A DNA stretch of 7,267 nt from an uncultured Bacteroidota bacterium (GTDB lineage: Bacteria > Bacteroidota > Bacteroidia > Flavobacteriales > Flavobacteriaceae), in contig CAIRNC010000170.1 in assembly GCA_903879875.1 (NCBI GenBank), positions 1 to 7,267 on the forward strand, read 5' to 3'. The number at the start of each line of letters is the position of its first letter. The first letter of the stretch is position 1. The position numbers and the translations under genes are program-made. The notes under the pieces were generated by a model, which ran no database searches, was not told the DNA's origin, and saw only the letters and a list, made by a program, of their open reading frames with translations. Below, in pieces: positions 6,098 to 7,267 of this stretch.

Positions 6098-7267
6098 TTA
6101 TTTCTTTTTACCGAACAAGCCGTTCAACAGTGCACCTGCTTTATTTTTAATATCTTCTTTTTGTGCGCCCGTTTTGGTGGTATCTTTTTTGCTACCACCC
6201 AACAAATCTTTCAAAGCCGAAGTACCTTGGTTCACGAGTTTGTCTTTTTGTTGTTTCAGCAATTGGGTGGCAAGATTGGTTGTGGCTTGTTTCATGTCGG
6301 TGCTCACTTTGGGGTTTTTGAAATTCCCTGTAACCACTGCATTTATAGGAATATTTTGCAATTTATTTGCATCTGATGGGCTTAGTTTTGCTAATAATGC
6401 ATTGGCTTCTGTTCCTAAATATTTGGCTGGCACGTCGAGTTTTAGGTTGTAATTCATGTTTTGGTCAAAACCATGTTGTCCGCCTAAAGTGGCTTTTATG
6501 TCTTGATATTTAAGATCAAAAGGTTTTACATTTACTTTTCCATCATTGAAAGTTAAGTTGATTTTCACATCTTTCAGGTTCAATTTTTTTAAATCTAAAA
6601 ACTTCAAACTGCTTCCTAAACTTTTTAAAAGGGTTGAATTTTCAGGGTTGATGGATGTCGAAAGCAATTGTCCTGTTAAATCACCATTAAGTTTGTTCAA
6701 GTCAGGTGTCATGGCTTTTGCGTCAAGTGGACCGTCTAATTTTACGATAGCATTCAATTTTCCAGAAACAACTCCTGCAATTGGCGCCACTTTTTTCATC
6801 ATTTCCAACTGTGTAAACGTTTGTTGAATATCTACACCCGCCATGTTCAAATCCATATCAAACACAGGAGTTTTTTCTTTGGTTGACACATCTCCATTTG
6901 CGGTAATTTGTCCATCAAAAATAGAAGTTTTTATGTTTTGCAAACTTACTTTTTGGTCTTTTATCAACATTTTTCCAGAAGCATTTTTCAATACTAAATT
7001 ATCATATAAAATGCTATTTACTTTAGCCGTAAGTATACAATTTAAAAAAGCAGGAATTTTAATGGCTTCTGATGGTGGCGTTGCTTTCTTTGGGTCTGGT
7101 GTTTCCGAAGTCATAAAATCGGCTACTGCAAATTGATTGGATTGCAAATTAAAATTACCTTTTAACTCTTGTTTTTTGAATAGAAAACCATAAAAATTAT
7201 CCAAAGTACCCGTTACATTCAAATCAGTTTTTCCTGTTGTAGCACTAAATTGTTTCAAATCAACATG
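6098..7267 (-). CDS. AsmA-like protein, C-terminal part (5' end outside window)
   Basis: The C-terminal 389 residues of an AsmA-family protein. Such proteins are anchored in the inner membrane by an N-terminal helix, and their long repetitive beta-rich body lies in the periplasm; the family is linked to outer-membrane lipid homeostasis. The fragment shows alternating short beta-strands with recurring phrases such as LKNASGKMLIKDQKVSLQNIK, FDGQITANGDV, GVVSGKLNAIVKLDG and LNGDLTGQLLS, typical of the AsmA C-terminal domain. It ends in a low-complexity Lys/Gly/Thr tail with two related turns, LKDLLGGSKK and LLNGLFGKKK. The frame stays open to the last base (His-Val-Asp precede Leu-Lys-Gln), so the TTG at 7258 is an internal Leu codon, not a start. 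Full-length flavobacterial relatives are considerably longer than this fragment. The terminator at 6041-6079 follows. Confidence 0.85.
   Translation of the reverse strand, partial: HVDLKQFSATTGKTDLNVTGTLDNFYGFLFKKQELKGNFNLQSNQFAVADFMTSETPDPKKATPPSEAIKIPAFLNCILTAKVNSILYDNLVLKNASGKMLIKDQKVSLQNIKTSIFDGQITANGDVSTKEKTPVFDMDLNMAGVDIQQTFTQLEMMKKVAPIAGVVSGKLNAIVKLDGPLDAKAMTPDLNKLNGDLTGQLLSTSINPENSTLLKSLGSSLKFLDLKKLNLKDVKINLTFNDGKVNVKPFDLKYQDIKATLGGQHGFDQNMNYNLKLDVPAKYLGTEANALLAKLSPSDANKLQNIPINAVVTGNFKNPKVSTDMKQATTNLATQLLKQQKDKLVNQGTSALKDLLGGSKKDTTKTGAQKEDIKNKAGALLNGLFGKKK

Noticed and set aside
6080..7136. Several plus-strand open frames opposite the AsmA-like gene
   Set aside because: They are antisense shadows of a clear protein-coding frame and show Phe/Cys-rich compositions without family resemblance.
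7256..7258. Apparent start codon of the AsmA-like gene
   Set aside because: It is TTG (Leu) inside a frame that stays open to the window edge, and the protein lacks its N-terminal membrane anchor, so the gene is truncated by the window.
1..7267. Defence system, prophage, transposon, CRISPR array or tRNA
   Set aside because: No transposase, integrase, Cas, toxin-antitoxin or regularly spaced repeats, and no cloverleaf-forming tRNA sequence seen on either strand.

Overview
The window looks like ordinary chromosome from a member of the Bacteroidota, most likely a Flavobacterium-like species. The evidence is very AT-rich spacers, protein sequences of flavobacterial character (notably the TrmB N-terminus MGSKNKLKRFKENETFNNV), near-absence of Shine-Dalgarno sequences, and one good match to the Bacteroidota promoter pattern TTG-N17-23-TAnnTTTG. 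This assignment is from recognition, not a database search.

Layout: 1-443 is a very AT-rich stretch with no supportable gene. 444-2834 (minus) encodes a membrane-anchored penicillin-acylase (S45, Ntn-hydrolase) family enzyme. 2955-4019 (minus) encodes a GT-B glycosyltransferase related to the MurG/GT28 group, which appears to start at TTG. A 257-bp divergent spacer holds a short hairpin and a long imperfect inverted repeat. 4277-4951 (plus) is trmB, starting at GTG. A 229-bp spacer carries a structured element that resembles an intergenic repeat I associate with flavobacterial genomes. 5181-5975 (plus) encodes a DUF2797-family protein with a four-cysteine cluster and a GIY-YIG-like core. A strong hairpin terminator at 6041-6079 separates it from the convergent 3' end of an AsmA-like envelope protein (6098 to the right edge, minus), whose N-terminus lies outside the window.

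The genes do not form an obvious pathway: two are cell-envelope or periplasmic (acylase, AsmA-like), one is a sugar transferase, one is a tRNA modification enzyme, and one is uncharacterised. The acylase has its own candidate promoter, so it need not be co-transcribed with the glycosyltransferase. I see no phage, insertion sequence, CRISPR array, tRNA, rRNA or defence system. The points most worth a second look are the structured intergenic elements and the possible nuclease-like fold of the DUF2797 protein.
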